A stretch of DNA of 12,255 nucleotides from Betaproteobacteria bacterium. GTDB taxonomy: Bacteria; Pseudomonadota; Gammaproteobacteria; Burkholderiales; SG8-39. The position numbers and the translations under genes are program-made. Shown here one piece after another: positions 1 to 6,752 of this stretch; the first letter of the stretch is position 1, and each line of letters begins with the position of its first letter. The DNA lies in the NCBI GenBank assembly GCA_947467405.1, contig CANIIN010000029.1, positions 1 to 12,255 on the forward strand, given 5' to 3'. The notes under the pieces are model-generated. The model did not search any database and was not told the DNA's origin. It was given only the letters and a program-made list of their open reading frames with translations.

Positions 1-57
1 CCTTTGTAAACCCTTAACTCGGAACCCAGTGGCAAGCCACGGCGAAATTCATGGCAA

Positions 58-132
58 ATGAGTTCACCCTCGCCGGTCAGCTTCTTCGAGAACAAGATCG
101 CCGAGAACCATCGCGAGAAGCGCCGGCGCTGA
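58..132 (+). CDS. possible 24-residue small protein (weak)
   Basis: This short frame opens with ATG and ends with TGA, reading as a small basic peptide that ends in EKRRR. Its third codon positions are very GC-rich (21 of 24), as in the real genes nearby, which is the main argument for coding. An in-frame TAA at 7-9 shows that it is not simply the tail of a longer upstream gene. No Shine-Dalgarno sequence precedes the ATG. An overlapping frame starts at 51, runs antisense through the methyltransferase gene, and looks like a shadow. It converges on the methyltransferase gene with only 23 bases between the stop codons. I do not recognise the peptide. It may be chance in GC-rich DNA. Confidence 0.2.
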   Translation: MSSPSPVSFFENKIAENHREKRRR

Positions 133-155
133 ACGCGCCGCACGCCGCGCCGCGC

Positions 156-992
156 TCACGACCCGATGCGTGTCGCCACCCAGGGCCGCGAGGCATCGCC
201 AGTGGTCACGAAGCCCTCGATCTTCGAACCGTTCAGACGCCCGCGGTAAGTCGCTCCGCCAACGCGAAAACTGAATTCAGCCCCCTTCATGCGGCCGCCC
301 GAGATGACTTCCGACTTGCCGCCGGCCTCCAGCGCGCCGGTCACGACCTGGTAACCCTGCCTGAGCGTCAAGCGGCCGCCACCGCCACCCATTTGCCAGG
401 CGCCTTCCACCTTGGCGGGAACGATCCACAGATAGGCCATGCACCAGTACTGGCAGGATTGCACCGCATCGACCGCAGCGGACTCGTCAGCTTCCCAGTC
501 GCCCATGGTGAAGGTGTTCGATACCACTCGCGTGCCGGGCTTGAGGCCGAGGATGATGGGCCGCAGGCGCAAATTGAGTTCGGGCAGCAGGAACAGTGTC
601 AGCACCGTGGCGCTGGAGAAATCGCTCTCGAAAATGTCCGCCTTGGCAAAGGTGGCCTTGTCGGCCACGCCGGCCTTGGCGGCATTCTCCTTCGACAGCA
701 GAACCAGGTTGGCGTCGTATTCGATGCCGTGCGAGCGCACGCCGCGTTGCGCCGCCGTGATCACCACGCGCCCGTCGCCTGAACCGAGGTCGATCACAAA
801 ATCGTCTTTGGTCACCTTGGCCATGTCGAGCATGCGATCCACCAGTTCCAGCGCCGTGGGCAGCCAGATCACGTCCTTGCCACGCTGGCCGACGGCCGGC
901 TGTTGGGCGGGGCCGGTCTGCGCCTGTGCAGACTGCATCGGCAGCCCGGCCAACAGCAGCAGGGCGATGACAAGCAAGCGGGCTCTTTTCAT
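156..992 (-). CDS. exported class I SAM-dependent methyltransferase-like protein
   Basis: The product is 278 residues. I chose the ATG at 992 because it follows a GGAGAG ribosome site by six bases and opens a clean signal peptide: a KRAR n-region, a Leu-rich core at about 6-17, and an AQA cleavage site near residue 24. The mature protein has a Rossmann-type methyltransferase domain at about 40-195. SAM motif I is visible as DLGSGDGR at 68-75, with an acidic residue at the end of strand 2 (E91). The pattern of motif I, FLLPELN and NTFTMGDW resembles the FAM173/ATPSCKMT lysine methyltransferase group. The last 80 or so residues are Gly-rich and probably beta-structured (RLTLRQGYQVVTG onward). 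Substrate and partner are unknown. Export is puzzling because SAM is cytoplasmic. Family assignment is firm at the fold level only. Confidence 0.8.
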   Translation of the reverse strand: MKRARLLVIALLLLAGLPMQSAQAQTGPAQQPAVGQRGKDVIWLPTALELVDRMLDMAKVTKDDFVIDLGSGDGRVVITAAQRGVRSHGIEYDANLVLLSKENAAKAGVADKATFAKADIFESDFSSATVLTLFLLPELNLRLRPIILGLKPGTRVVSNTFTMGDWEADESAAVDAVQSCQYWCMAYLWIVPAKVEGAWQMGGGGGRLTLRQGYQVVTGALEAGGKSEVISGGRMKGAEFSFRVGGATYRGRLNGSKIEGFVTTGDASRPWVATRIGS

Positions 993-1085
993 GTGACTCT
1001 CCGGATATCCGGTCATGTCGGACCGTGTCAGGGGATGGATCAGCACCGTCTGGTCGGGTCGACTCGAGCCTTCCAGATGGCAGCC

Positions 1086-1094
1086 AGCATAGCA
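1086..1094 (-). promoter_or_regulatory. possible extended -10 promoter of the methyltransferase gene
   Basis: Read on the minus strand, TGC followed by TATGCT forms an extended -10 element about 94 bases upstream of the ATG at 992. No good -35 is seen. The 256-base divergent gap 993-1248 holds this element and the one facing the other way, and I see no gene in it. Confidence 0.3.
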
Positions 1095-1174
1095 AGTTCC
1101 TGGCGCAGGCTGCCGGCGACAGGCGCACACCGGCCGGGCCGGGAAGCCATGCAGGCAAAGGCGCGACAGGAATG

Positions 1175-1180
1175 TACAAT
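1175..1180 (+). promoter_or_regulatory. possible -10 element (TACAAT)
   Basis: TACAAT matches the sigma-70 -10 consensus at five of six positions and lies 69 bases before the ATG at 1249. The -35 region is poor. It would drive the membrane coiled-coil protein. Confidence 0.35.
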
Positions 1181-1248
1181 GCCCACCGTGCGACGCCAAA
1201 GGTGGACGCGTCGCGAAGGCCCGATCAGCTATCGACAGGAGTCAAAAC

Positions 1249-1863
1249 ATGAAGACAAAAATCGCACCGGAAAAAATGCTGCGCTGGGGGCTGCAAGGCG
1301 CCCTGGTGCTGTTCGTCATCGTCGCGGCCTATTCGGCCACGCTGCATTCGCGCATTGACGAAATGCAGGACGCCATCGAGATGGAAAAGAAGGCCACCGC
1401 CGACACCGCCGCCTCGGGCAAGAAGATCAGCGACGAACTGCGCGCGCTGAAGGCCAAGGCTGCCGAAGCCGACGCCAAGGTCGCCGAATCGGATGCCCTG
1501 AAGGCCGCGCTGACGCGTGCCCAGCCGGCAGTCGGCGCAGCGCTCGAAGCGGCCGCCAAGGCCGGCAAGCCCGATGTGCGGGCCAACCTGCTGGCCGGCG
1601 CCGGCGTGATCGCCCAGATTGCCGGCGGCGCCAGGAACGAGGCGGCCGTCGCGATCCTGGATCGGGCGCTGGCGCTGGACAAAGCCAATTGCGCCGCGGG
1701 CCTCGCCACCCAGGCAGCCGGCAAGGCGGTTGAACTGGCCGCCGATTGCCAGCCGCCGGCTGCTGCCCCTGCCGCGCCCGCCGCTGCTCCGGCTGCACCA
1801 GCTGCAGCACCTGCTGCGGCTGCCTCGGCTGCGCAGGCGCCGGCTCCCGCTGCCAAGCACTGA
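1249..1863 (+). CDS. single-pass membrane protein with coiled coil and Ala/Pro-rich tail
   Basis: The product is 204 residues of unknown function. The ATG follows an AGGAGT ribosome site by six bases. A short basic N-terminus leads into one hydrophobic segment at about 13-32, followed by a charged Ala/Glu/Lys helix at about 33-95 that should form a coiled coil. Next comes an Ala-rich helical region at about 95-165 containing two cysteines, in NCAAG and ADCQPP. The last 37 or so residues are a low-complexity Ala/Pro tail of PAAAPAA-like repeats. Because the single segment is N-terminal and followed by polar sequence, the bulk is probably periplasmic, where the two cysteines could form a disulfide. 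It stands alone between its own promoter and a strong terminator. I do not recognise a family, and no enzymatic motif is visible. Confidence 0.75.
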   Translation: MKTKIAPEKMLRWGLQGALVLFVIVAAYSATLHSRIDEMQDAIEMEKKATADTAASGKKISDELRALKAKAAEADAKVAESDALKAALTRAQPAVGAALEAAAKAGKPDVRANLLAGAGVIAQIAGGARNEAAVAILDRALALDKANCAAGLATQAAGKAVELAADCQPPAAAPAAPAAAPAAPAAAPAAAASAAQAPAPAAKH

Positions 1864-1881
1864 GCCGCACTGACGGCAACA

Positions 1882-1911
1882 AAAAAGGCGCGGATTGGTC
1901 CGCGCCTTTTT
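1882..1911. terminator. strong bidirectional intrinsic terminator
   Basis: GGCGCGGA pairs with TCCGCGCC around a TTGG loop, flanked by a run of A on the left and five T on the right. It lies between the convergent stops at 1863 and 1947 and can end transcription in both directions. Confidence 0.9.
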
Positions 1912-1946
1912 CATTTGCAGTGCCGGCACTGCGCCATGCAGCGACT

Positions 1947-3023
1947 TCAGCCGGCAGGCTTGTAACCGAGTTGACGCGATAGCGCTGCAGCGGCTGTCAC
2001 CATGGTATTCACCAGCGGCGCATCCAGGCCACAACCCGTCGCCGGGATGGGCCCCGTTGCCGACAGCACCAGCGCCGGTTGTCCGGCGTGGTCCAACACC
2101 GGCACGCTCACCGTGACGCGATGCGGCTTGCCGGGCTCGGTCGGTTCAATCGGAGCACGAATCACGACGCCACGCCGACGGTTCTCGTCGATGCCGGCAT
2201 CGAGTTCCTCCTGCTTCGGGGCCGGCAAGCCCGCCGCCAGTGCAGCGGAACGTTCCTCGTCGATGATGGCCTGTGTCACGGCGCGTGGCAGAAAGGCCGT
2301 GAACACCGATCCCGTCGCGGAATCCAGCGTGGACATGACGCGTCCCACGCGAATGCTTTCGGTCAGCGCATCCGTCGACGGCTCCCAATGCACCACGGTC
2401 GGACCGCGATTGCCCCACACGCTGGCAATGAGGTTCAAGCCGGTCTTGTCACGCAGTTCGGGCAGCGCAGCGCAGCCCATGCGCACGGCCTTCAACTGCG
2501 CCAGACCTTCTGCTCCCGCTTCCGGCGTGGTCGGCCCCGACTCGTGCGCGTACGCCACCATGTAGCGCCCGCCGCCGAACGCCAGCGGCTTGCGCGGCGT
2601 GCGTTCGAAGTTCTCGACTTCACCGAGAAACACGGCGTGATCGCCGCCCGGATAGCTGGCGAAGCTGCGGCACTCGAGGAAGGCGGAACAGCCATCCAGC
2701 ACCGGCACGCCGCCCAGCCCGAGGTGATAGTTCATGCCCTCGAAGCGGTTCTCGATATTGCTGGAAAAACGCCGCGATACTTCAATCTGGTCTTCCGCAA
2801 GGATGTTGACGACGAAGCGCTTGGCGTCGCGGAACACCGGATAACTGCTCGCCTTGAGCGCCTGGCTCCACAACACCAGGGGCGGGTCCAGGGACACGGA
2901 ACTGAAGGAATTGACGGTCACGCCGCGCGGGATGCCGTCACCATCCACCGTGGTGATGACGGTAACGCCGGTCACGAAAGCGCCCAGTACATTGCGCAGT
3001 TCGCGCGGGTCGAAATTGGCCAT
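1947..3023 (-). CDS. flavin reductase fused to an IclR-type effector-binding domain
   Basis: The product is 358 residues. Residues 5-160 are a flavin reductase-like (FMN-binding split-barrel) domain: LGAFVTGVTVITT, then VNSFSSVSLDPPLVLWS, and the GDHAVFLGEV segment at 128-137. Such enzymes reduce FMN or FAD with NAD(P)H and supply a partner monooxygenase. Residues 175-355 look like the C-terminal effector domain of IclR regulators: LNLIASVWGNRGPTVVHW, a TATG-like DSATGSVFTAFLP, an RRRG segment, and VSVPVLDHAGQPALVLSATGP. There is no helix-turn-helix, so this is not a DNA-binding regulator. By analogy with the Acinetobacter p-hydroxyphenylacetate hydroxylase reductase, which carries a MarR-like ligand domain, I infer control of the reductase by an aromatic or similar ligand. 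No monooxygenase gene is nearby. It lies 105 bases after dsbB on the same strand. The ribosome site is poor. Confidence 0.85.
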   Translation of the reverse strand: MANFDPRELRNVLGAFVTGVTVITTVDGDGIPRGVTVNSFSSVSLDPPLVLWSQALKASSYPVFRDAKRFVVNILAEDQIEVSRRFSSNIENRFEGMNYHLGLGGVPVLDGCSAFLECRSFASYPGGDHAVFLGEVENFERTPRKPLAFGGGRYMVAYAHESGPTTPEAGAEGLAQLKAVRMGCAALPELRDKTGLNLIASVWGNRGPTVVHWEPSTDALTESIRVGRVMSTLDSATGSVFTAFLPRAVTQAIIDEERSAALAAGLPAPKQEELDAGIDENRRRGVVIRAPIEPTEPGKPHRVTVSVPVLDHAGQPALVLSATGPIPATGCGLDAPLVNTMVTAAAALSRQLGYKPAG

Positions 3024-3058
3024 GTCGATGTTGTCTCGTCGGATCGTCGTTATTGAAT

Positions 3059-3081
3059 TGATTCTCGAGTTGTTTCTCGAG
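3059..3081 (-). repeat. two tandem 12-base repeats upstream of the reductase gene
   Basis: Read on the minus strand, CTCGAGAAACAA is followed directly by CTCGAGAATCAA, identical at 11 of 12 positions. Each unit contains the palindrome CTCGAG. The pair begins 58 bases before the reductase start, in the 105-base gap between dsbB and the reductase gene. One-turn spacing would suit an operator for a dimeric regulator. Confidence 0.5.
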
Positions 3082-3128
3082 CTGGTGCGCTGTCGATGCT
3101 GGCTTGTGCAGCCGTGCCGCCTGCGAAC

Positions 3129-3635
3129 CTAGCGCCGTGCCTTGACCATCATGAAGCAGAATACCGCGAACAGGATCACGAACCACGCGAGTGACAATTC
3201 GGGGATCGAGAAGCCGAAGAAATTCCAGTCTTTGGGTGTGCAGGCGCCGTCGTACTGCAGCATCAGCGGCAGCGCCTTGCCGACCTTGGAGGCATCCAGC
3301 AGATTCTCCAGCCAGCCGCCGATGCAGGCCGCGGCGCGCTTGGGATCGCTCTGCACATAGATGTGGTACCCCGCCGCCGCCGCTCCCGACAGGGCGAACA
3401 GTGCGCCGAACACGGAATAGGCAATCGTGCCGCCCGGCCCCGGGCGATGCAATGCCGCCACCAGCGCTACCAGCGCGATGGCCACGTAATGCAGGCGCTG
3501 CGCGATGCACCACGGGCAGGGATCGAGGTTGCGCCAGTGCTGCAGGTACTCGCCGAAGCCGAGCAGGCCCAGACAGAGCAGGAAAATCAGGGTAAACGCA
3601 CCAGCCGGAACACCGGCGCCGGATCTTGTAGCCAC
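3129..3635 (-). CDS. dsbB: disulfide bond formation protein B
   Basis: DsbB is the inner-membrane quinone reductase that reoxidises periplasmic DsbA. The chosen GTG start at 3635 gives 168 residues, the usual DsbB length, and follows AGGTGG by seven bases. An ATG far upstream at 3842 would add 69 residues without membrane character and would run across the prfB promoter, so I reject it. Four membrane segments are visible at about 11-29, 47-62, 70-90 and 147-164. The first periplasmic loop holds CPWC (C40, C43), followed by IAQR as in other DsbB proteins. The second loop holds the other cysteine pair (C104, C132), at nearly the positions of E. coli C104 and C130. The gene is divergent from prfB. 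The link to the downstream reductase is positional only. Confidence 0.92.
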   Translation of the reverse strand: MATRSGAGVPAGAFTLIFLLCLGLLGFGEYLQHWRNLDPCPWCIAQRLHYVAIALVALVAALHRPGPGGTIAYSVFGALFALSGAAAAGYHIYVQSDPKRAAACIGGWLENLLDASKVGKALPLMLQYDGACTPKDWNFFGFSIPELSLAWFVILFAVFCFMMVKARR

Positions 3636-3698
3636 TTGCACGCCACCTGGAAAATGAACAGTGCTGCAAGGGTATCCGAGCAGAGGCAATGCCGCAAT

Positions 3699-3721
3699 GC
3701 GCAGACCGGGGCGCAGACCGG
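3699..3721. repeat. tandem 12-base repeat in the dsbB-prfB divergent gap
   Basis: GCGCAGACCGG occurs twice, separated by one G, giving a 12-base period. It sits in the 230-base gap 3636-3865, between the dsbB start and the prfB -10. It may be an operator or a chance slip product. The rest of this gap shows only the prfB promoter element. Confidence 0.4.
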
Positions 3722-3776
3722 AACGATTGCGCCGATTCACCGGGATCGCAGCGGGTGTCCCGCCTCTCGCGCAAGG

Positions 3777-3782
3777 TATAAT
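3777..3782 (+). promoter_or_regulatory. prfB -10 element (TATAAT)
   Basis: A perfect TATAAT lies 84 bases before the prfB ATG. The sequence 17 bases upstream does not resemble TTGACA, so the promoter may rely on an activator or on the -10 alone. Confidence 0.55.
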
Positions 3783-3865
3783 GTTGGCCTTCAGTTGCCG
3801 GGCGCCTTCGTGCCTGGCCAGCCGCGGGGACACGCCCCCCAACCGGCTCCTCTCGGGATTTCAAG

Positions 3866-4970
3866 ATGGAAGCAGAACGCCTCAACGCCCTGTCCAACGC
3901 CCTCACCGACCTCGATTCCAGGTCGGCCGAACTGCGGAGGTATCTTTGACTTCGACCAGAAGAAGCGGCGCCTGGTAGAAGTCAGCGGCGAACTGGAAAA
4001 CCCCGATGTCTGGAACGACGCCAAGCGCGCCCAGGACCTCGGACGGGAAAAGAAACTCCTCGAATCGGTGGTGGCTGTTCTGGAGGACGTCAGTTCACAA
4101 CTGAACGATCTGCGCGAACTGTTCGGCATGGCGCGCGAGGAAAACGACGACGCCACCCTGATCAGCATCGAAGGCGACCTCAAGGGCGTGACCAAGTCGG
4201 TCGAAGACATGGAATTCCGCCGCATGTTCTCGGACCCGCAGGACCCCAACAACTGCTTCCTCGACATCCAGTCCGGTTCGGGCGGAACCGAGGCGCAGGA
4301 CTGGACCGCCATGCTGGAGCGCATGTACCTGCGCTACACGGAGAAGAAGGGCTTCAAGGTCGATGTGCTGGAAGAGTCCGAAGGCGAAGTCGCGGGACTG
4401 AAGAGCGCCACGCTGAAGATCAGCGGCCCCTATGCCTACGGCCACCTGCGCACCGAGACCGGCGTGCATCGGCTGGTCAGGAAATCGCCGTTCGATTCCA
4501 ACGCACGCCGGCACACCTCGTTTGCCAGCGTGTTCGCGTATCCGGAAGTGGACGAGAACATCGACATCGACATCAATCCGGCCGACCTGCGCATCGACGT
4601 GTATCGCGCCTCCGGCGCCGGCGGCCAGCACGTCAACAAGACCGAATCCGCGGTGCGCATCACGCACGTGCCGACCAATACCGTCGTGCAATGCCAGAAC
4701 GACCGCTCGCAGCATCGCAACAAGGCCGAAGCCATGGCGATGCTGAAGTCCAAGCTCTTTGAAGCCGAACTGCGCAAGCAGAATGCCGTGAAGCAGGCGG
4801 CCGAGGACGCCAAGACCGACATCGGCTGGGGCCACCAGATCCGCTCCTATGTGCTCGACCAGTCGCGCATCAAGGATCTGCGCACCAACGTCGAGGTCGG
4901 CAACACGCAGGGCGTGCTGGACGGCGACCTTGACCAGTTCATCAGCGCCAGCCTCAAGCAGGGCGTGTAA
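3866..4970 (+). CDS. prfB: peptide chain release factor 2 (programmed +1 frameshift)
   Basis: RF2 recognises UGA and UAA and triggers release of the finished peptide. Reading starts at ATG 3866 (weak GGGA upstream) and meets an in-frame TGA at 3947-3949 after 27 codons. The sequence CGGAGG-TAT-CTT-TGA-C is the classic autoregulatory shift site, so ribosomes slip +1 on CTT and continue at GAC 3948 to TAA 4968. The joined product is 367 residues, normal for RF2. The tripeptide anticodon SPF is at 207-209 and the catalytic GGQ at 252-254, close to the E. coli positions. Low RF2 favours the shift, giving feedback control. lysS follows after 56 bases with no terminator, the common prfB-lysS operon. 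A gene caller without frameshift logic would miss the first 27 residues or start upstream wrongly. Confidence 0.97.
3935..3950 (+). promoter_or_regulatory. RF2 programmed frameshift signal
   Basis: CGGAGG acts as an internal Shine-Dalgarno site three bases before the slippery CTT, followed by the in-frame TGA and a C, which makes a weak stop context. The spacing matches the E. coli prfB signal. Confidence 0.95.
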
Positions 4971-5026
4971 GCCACCCTCCCCGACCCATCATTCAATCCG
5001 CCCCATCCGATACCGCCAGGAACGCC

Positions 5027-6553
5027 ATGACCACCCCGACCACCCCGACCGTCCAGACGGCGGCGCAAGCGCCCGCCGCTGAAAACCAGATCATCGCCGA
5101 GCGCCGCGAGAAACTGGCGGCCCTGCGCGCGGCCGGCAATCCGTTCCCCAACGACTTCGACCGGCGCCACTTCGCCGCCGATCTGCACACCACCTATGGC
5201 GAGAAGACCAAGGAGGAACTCGAAGCCGCGCCGGTCACGGTGCAGCTGGCCGGACGCATGCTGTTGAAGCGCGTCATGGGCAAGGCCAGTTTCGCCACCC
5301 TGCAGGACATGAGCGGCCGCATGCAGGTGTACATCACCAATGATCATGTCGGAGCGGATGTGCATGCGGCGTTCAAGCACTGGGACATCGGCGACATCCT
5401 GGGCGTGGAAGGCACGCTGTTTCGCACCCGCACCGACGAACTGACCATCCAGGCGAGTTCCATCCGCCTGCTGACCAAGGCGCTGCGTCCCCTGCCGGAA
5501 AAGTTCCATGGCCTCACCGACCAGGAAGCGAAGTATCGCCAGCGCTATGTCGACCTGATCACCAACGAGGACGCACGGCGCACCTTCCAGGCGCGCAGCC
5601 GCATCATCCAGGAAATCCGCCATTTCATGGTCGAACGCGGCTACCTGGAAGTCGAAACGCCGATGATGCAGCCCATTCCCGGCGGCGCCAACGCCAAGCC
5701 GTTCCGCACGCACCACAACGCGCTCGAGATGGACCTGTTCCTGCGCATTGCGCCCGAGCTGTACCTGAAGCGCCTGGTGGTGGGCGGGTTCGAGAAGGTA
5801 TTCGAGATCAACCGCAACTTCCGCAACGAAGGCATCTCGACGCGCCACAATCCCGAATTCACCATGATCGAGTTCTACGAGGCCTATCGCGACTATCGCT
5901 ACCTCATGGACATGACCGAAGAAATGCTGCGCACCGTGGCGCTCAAGGTGCTGGGCACCACCGAAGTGAAGTACGGCGAACACGTCATCGACCTCGCCAA
6001 GCCGTTTGCGCGGCTCACGCCAACGCAGGCCATCCGCGTGCATCATCCGGAAATGAGCGAGGCCGATCTGTCCGATGCCGCCTTCCTCACCGCGGAGTTG
6101 AAGAAGCGCGGCGCGGAAGCCAAGCCCGGCACCGGCACCGGCACCCTGCAACTCATGCTGTTCGAGGAGACGGTCGAGACCAAGCTGATCCAGCCGACCT
6201 TCATCATCGATTATCCGGCCGAGGTATCACCGCTGGCCCGCCGCAACGACAACAATCCGGACATCACCGACCGTTTCGAGCTGTTCATCACCGGCCGCGA
6301 AATGGCCAACGGTTTCTCGGAATTGAATGACCCGGAAGACCAGGCGGCGCGATTCGACGAGCAGGCCAAGGCCAAGGCCGCCGGCGACGAAGAAGCCATG
6401 TTCAAGGACATGGACTACATCCGCGCACTGGAGTACGGCCTGCCCCCGACCGCGGGCGAAGGCATCGGCATCGATCGCCTGGTCATGCTGTTGACCAACA
6501 GCCCGAGCATCCGCGACGTGCTGCTGTTTCCGCACCTGCGTCCGGAAAGCTGA
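5027..6553 (+). CDS. lysS: lysyl-tRNA synthetase, class II
   Basis: LysRS attaches lysine to tRNA-Lys using ATP in the cytoplasm. The product is 508 residues, the usual length. The ATG follows AGGA by five bases. The N-terminal OB-fold anticodon-binding domain covers about 71-155. The class II catalytic core follows: motif 1 around 195-218 (MVERGYLEVETPMMQ), motif 2 at 263-287 (RNFRNEG to EFYEAY), and motif 3 at 477-485 (GEGIGIDRL). The first 20 residues are Thr/Ala-rich and may be a flexible tail. It is transcribed with prfB, 56 bases upstream, and is followed by a hairpin. Nothing unusual is seen in the catalytic residues. Confidence 0.97.
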   Translation: MTTPTTPTVQTAAQAPAAENQIIAERREKLAALRAAGNPFPNDFDRRHFAADLHTTYGEKTKEELEAAPVTVQLAGRMLLKRVMGKASFATLQDMSGRMQVYITNDHVGADVHAAFKHWDIGDILGVEGTLFRTRTDELTIQASSIRLLTKALRPLPEKFHGLTDQEAKYRQRYVDLITNEDARRTFQARSRIIQEIRHFMVERGYLEVETPMMQPIPGGANAKPFRTHHNALEMDLFLRIAPELYLKRLVVGGFEKVFEINRNFRNEGISTRHNPEFTMIEFYEAYRDYRYLMDMTEEMLRTVALKVLGTTEVKYGEHVIDLAKPFARLTPTQAIRVHHPEMSEADLSDAAFLTAELKKRGAEAKPGTGTGTLQLMLFEETVETKLIQPTFIIDYPAEVSPLARRNDNNPDITDRFELFITGREMANGFSELNDPEDQAARFDEQAKAKAAGDEEAMFKDMDYIRALEYGLPPTAGEGIGIDRLVMLLTNSPSIRDVLLFPHLRPES

Positions 6554-6557
6554 TCCC

Positions 6558-6579
6558 GGCGCGTCCTGCCGGACGCGCC
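6558..6579 (+). terminator. hairpin after lysS, possible terminator
   Basis: GGCGCGTCC and GGACGCGCC form a perfect nine-base-pair stem with a TGCC loop, beginning four bases after the lysS stop. No T-run follows, so it may be a weak terminator or a 3' end stabiliser. Confidence 0.5.
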
Positions 6580-6625
6580 ATGTATCCGGTGTGGCGACGA
6601 AGCCCCCTTCCTTGCGACGCATTCA

Positions 6626-6670
6626 TTACATTCTTACAAATCATTACACCGCAGCGTGACTCATTTCACG
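6626..6670 (+). promoter_or_regulatory. candidate operator: three TTACA repeats plus a palindrome
   Basis: TTACA occurs at 6626, 6634 and 6644 in the same orientation, in an AT-rich island within GC-rich DNA. It is followed by the inverted repeat CGTGA-N6-TCACG at 6655-6670. Direct repeats about one helical turn apart are typical of OmpR-family response-regulator sites. The element lies 80-130 bases upstream of the glycine-zipper gene. Assignment to any regulator is speculative. Confidence 0.35.
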
Positions 6671-6752
6671 TCGCGGCGCTGCGCCCCATGTCAACATGAT
6701 CCTGCCTGAAAGCGTTTTGACAGGCATCGACAAATTGAACAGGGAGAACAGC

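Noticed and set aside
3636..3842. N-terminal extension of DsbB to an ATG at 3842 (237 residues)
   Set aside because: The extension has no DsbB-like character and covers the prfB promoter. The GTG at 3635 has a good ribosome site and gives the family length.
3363..3947. Long open frame upstream of and in frame with the main part of prfB
   Set aside because: It is antisense to dsbB and open only by GC-rich composition. The real start is ATG 3866 in the other frame, joined by the frameshift.
3947..3949. In-frame TGA in prfB as a sign of a pseudogene
   Set aside because: The context is the canonical RF2 programmed frameshift and the remainder of the protein is intact.
4095..4835. 246-codon open frame antisense to prfB
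   Set aside because: It is a shadow of the RF2 gene with no domain of its own.
4847..6151. 434-codon open frame antisense to lysS
   Set aside because: It is His/Arg/Gly-rich with no recognisable domain, and lies opposite a certain gene. It is a shadow.
6717..6722. Perfect TTGACA upstream of the glycine-zipper gene as a -35 box
   Set aside because: No -10-like hexamer lies at the proper distance, since that position already overlaps the ribosome site.
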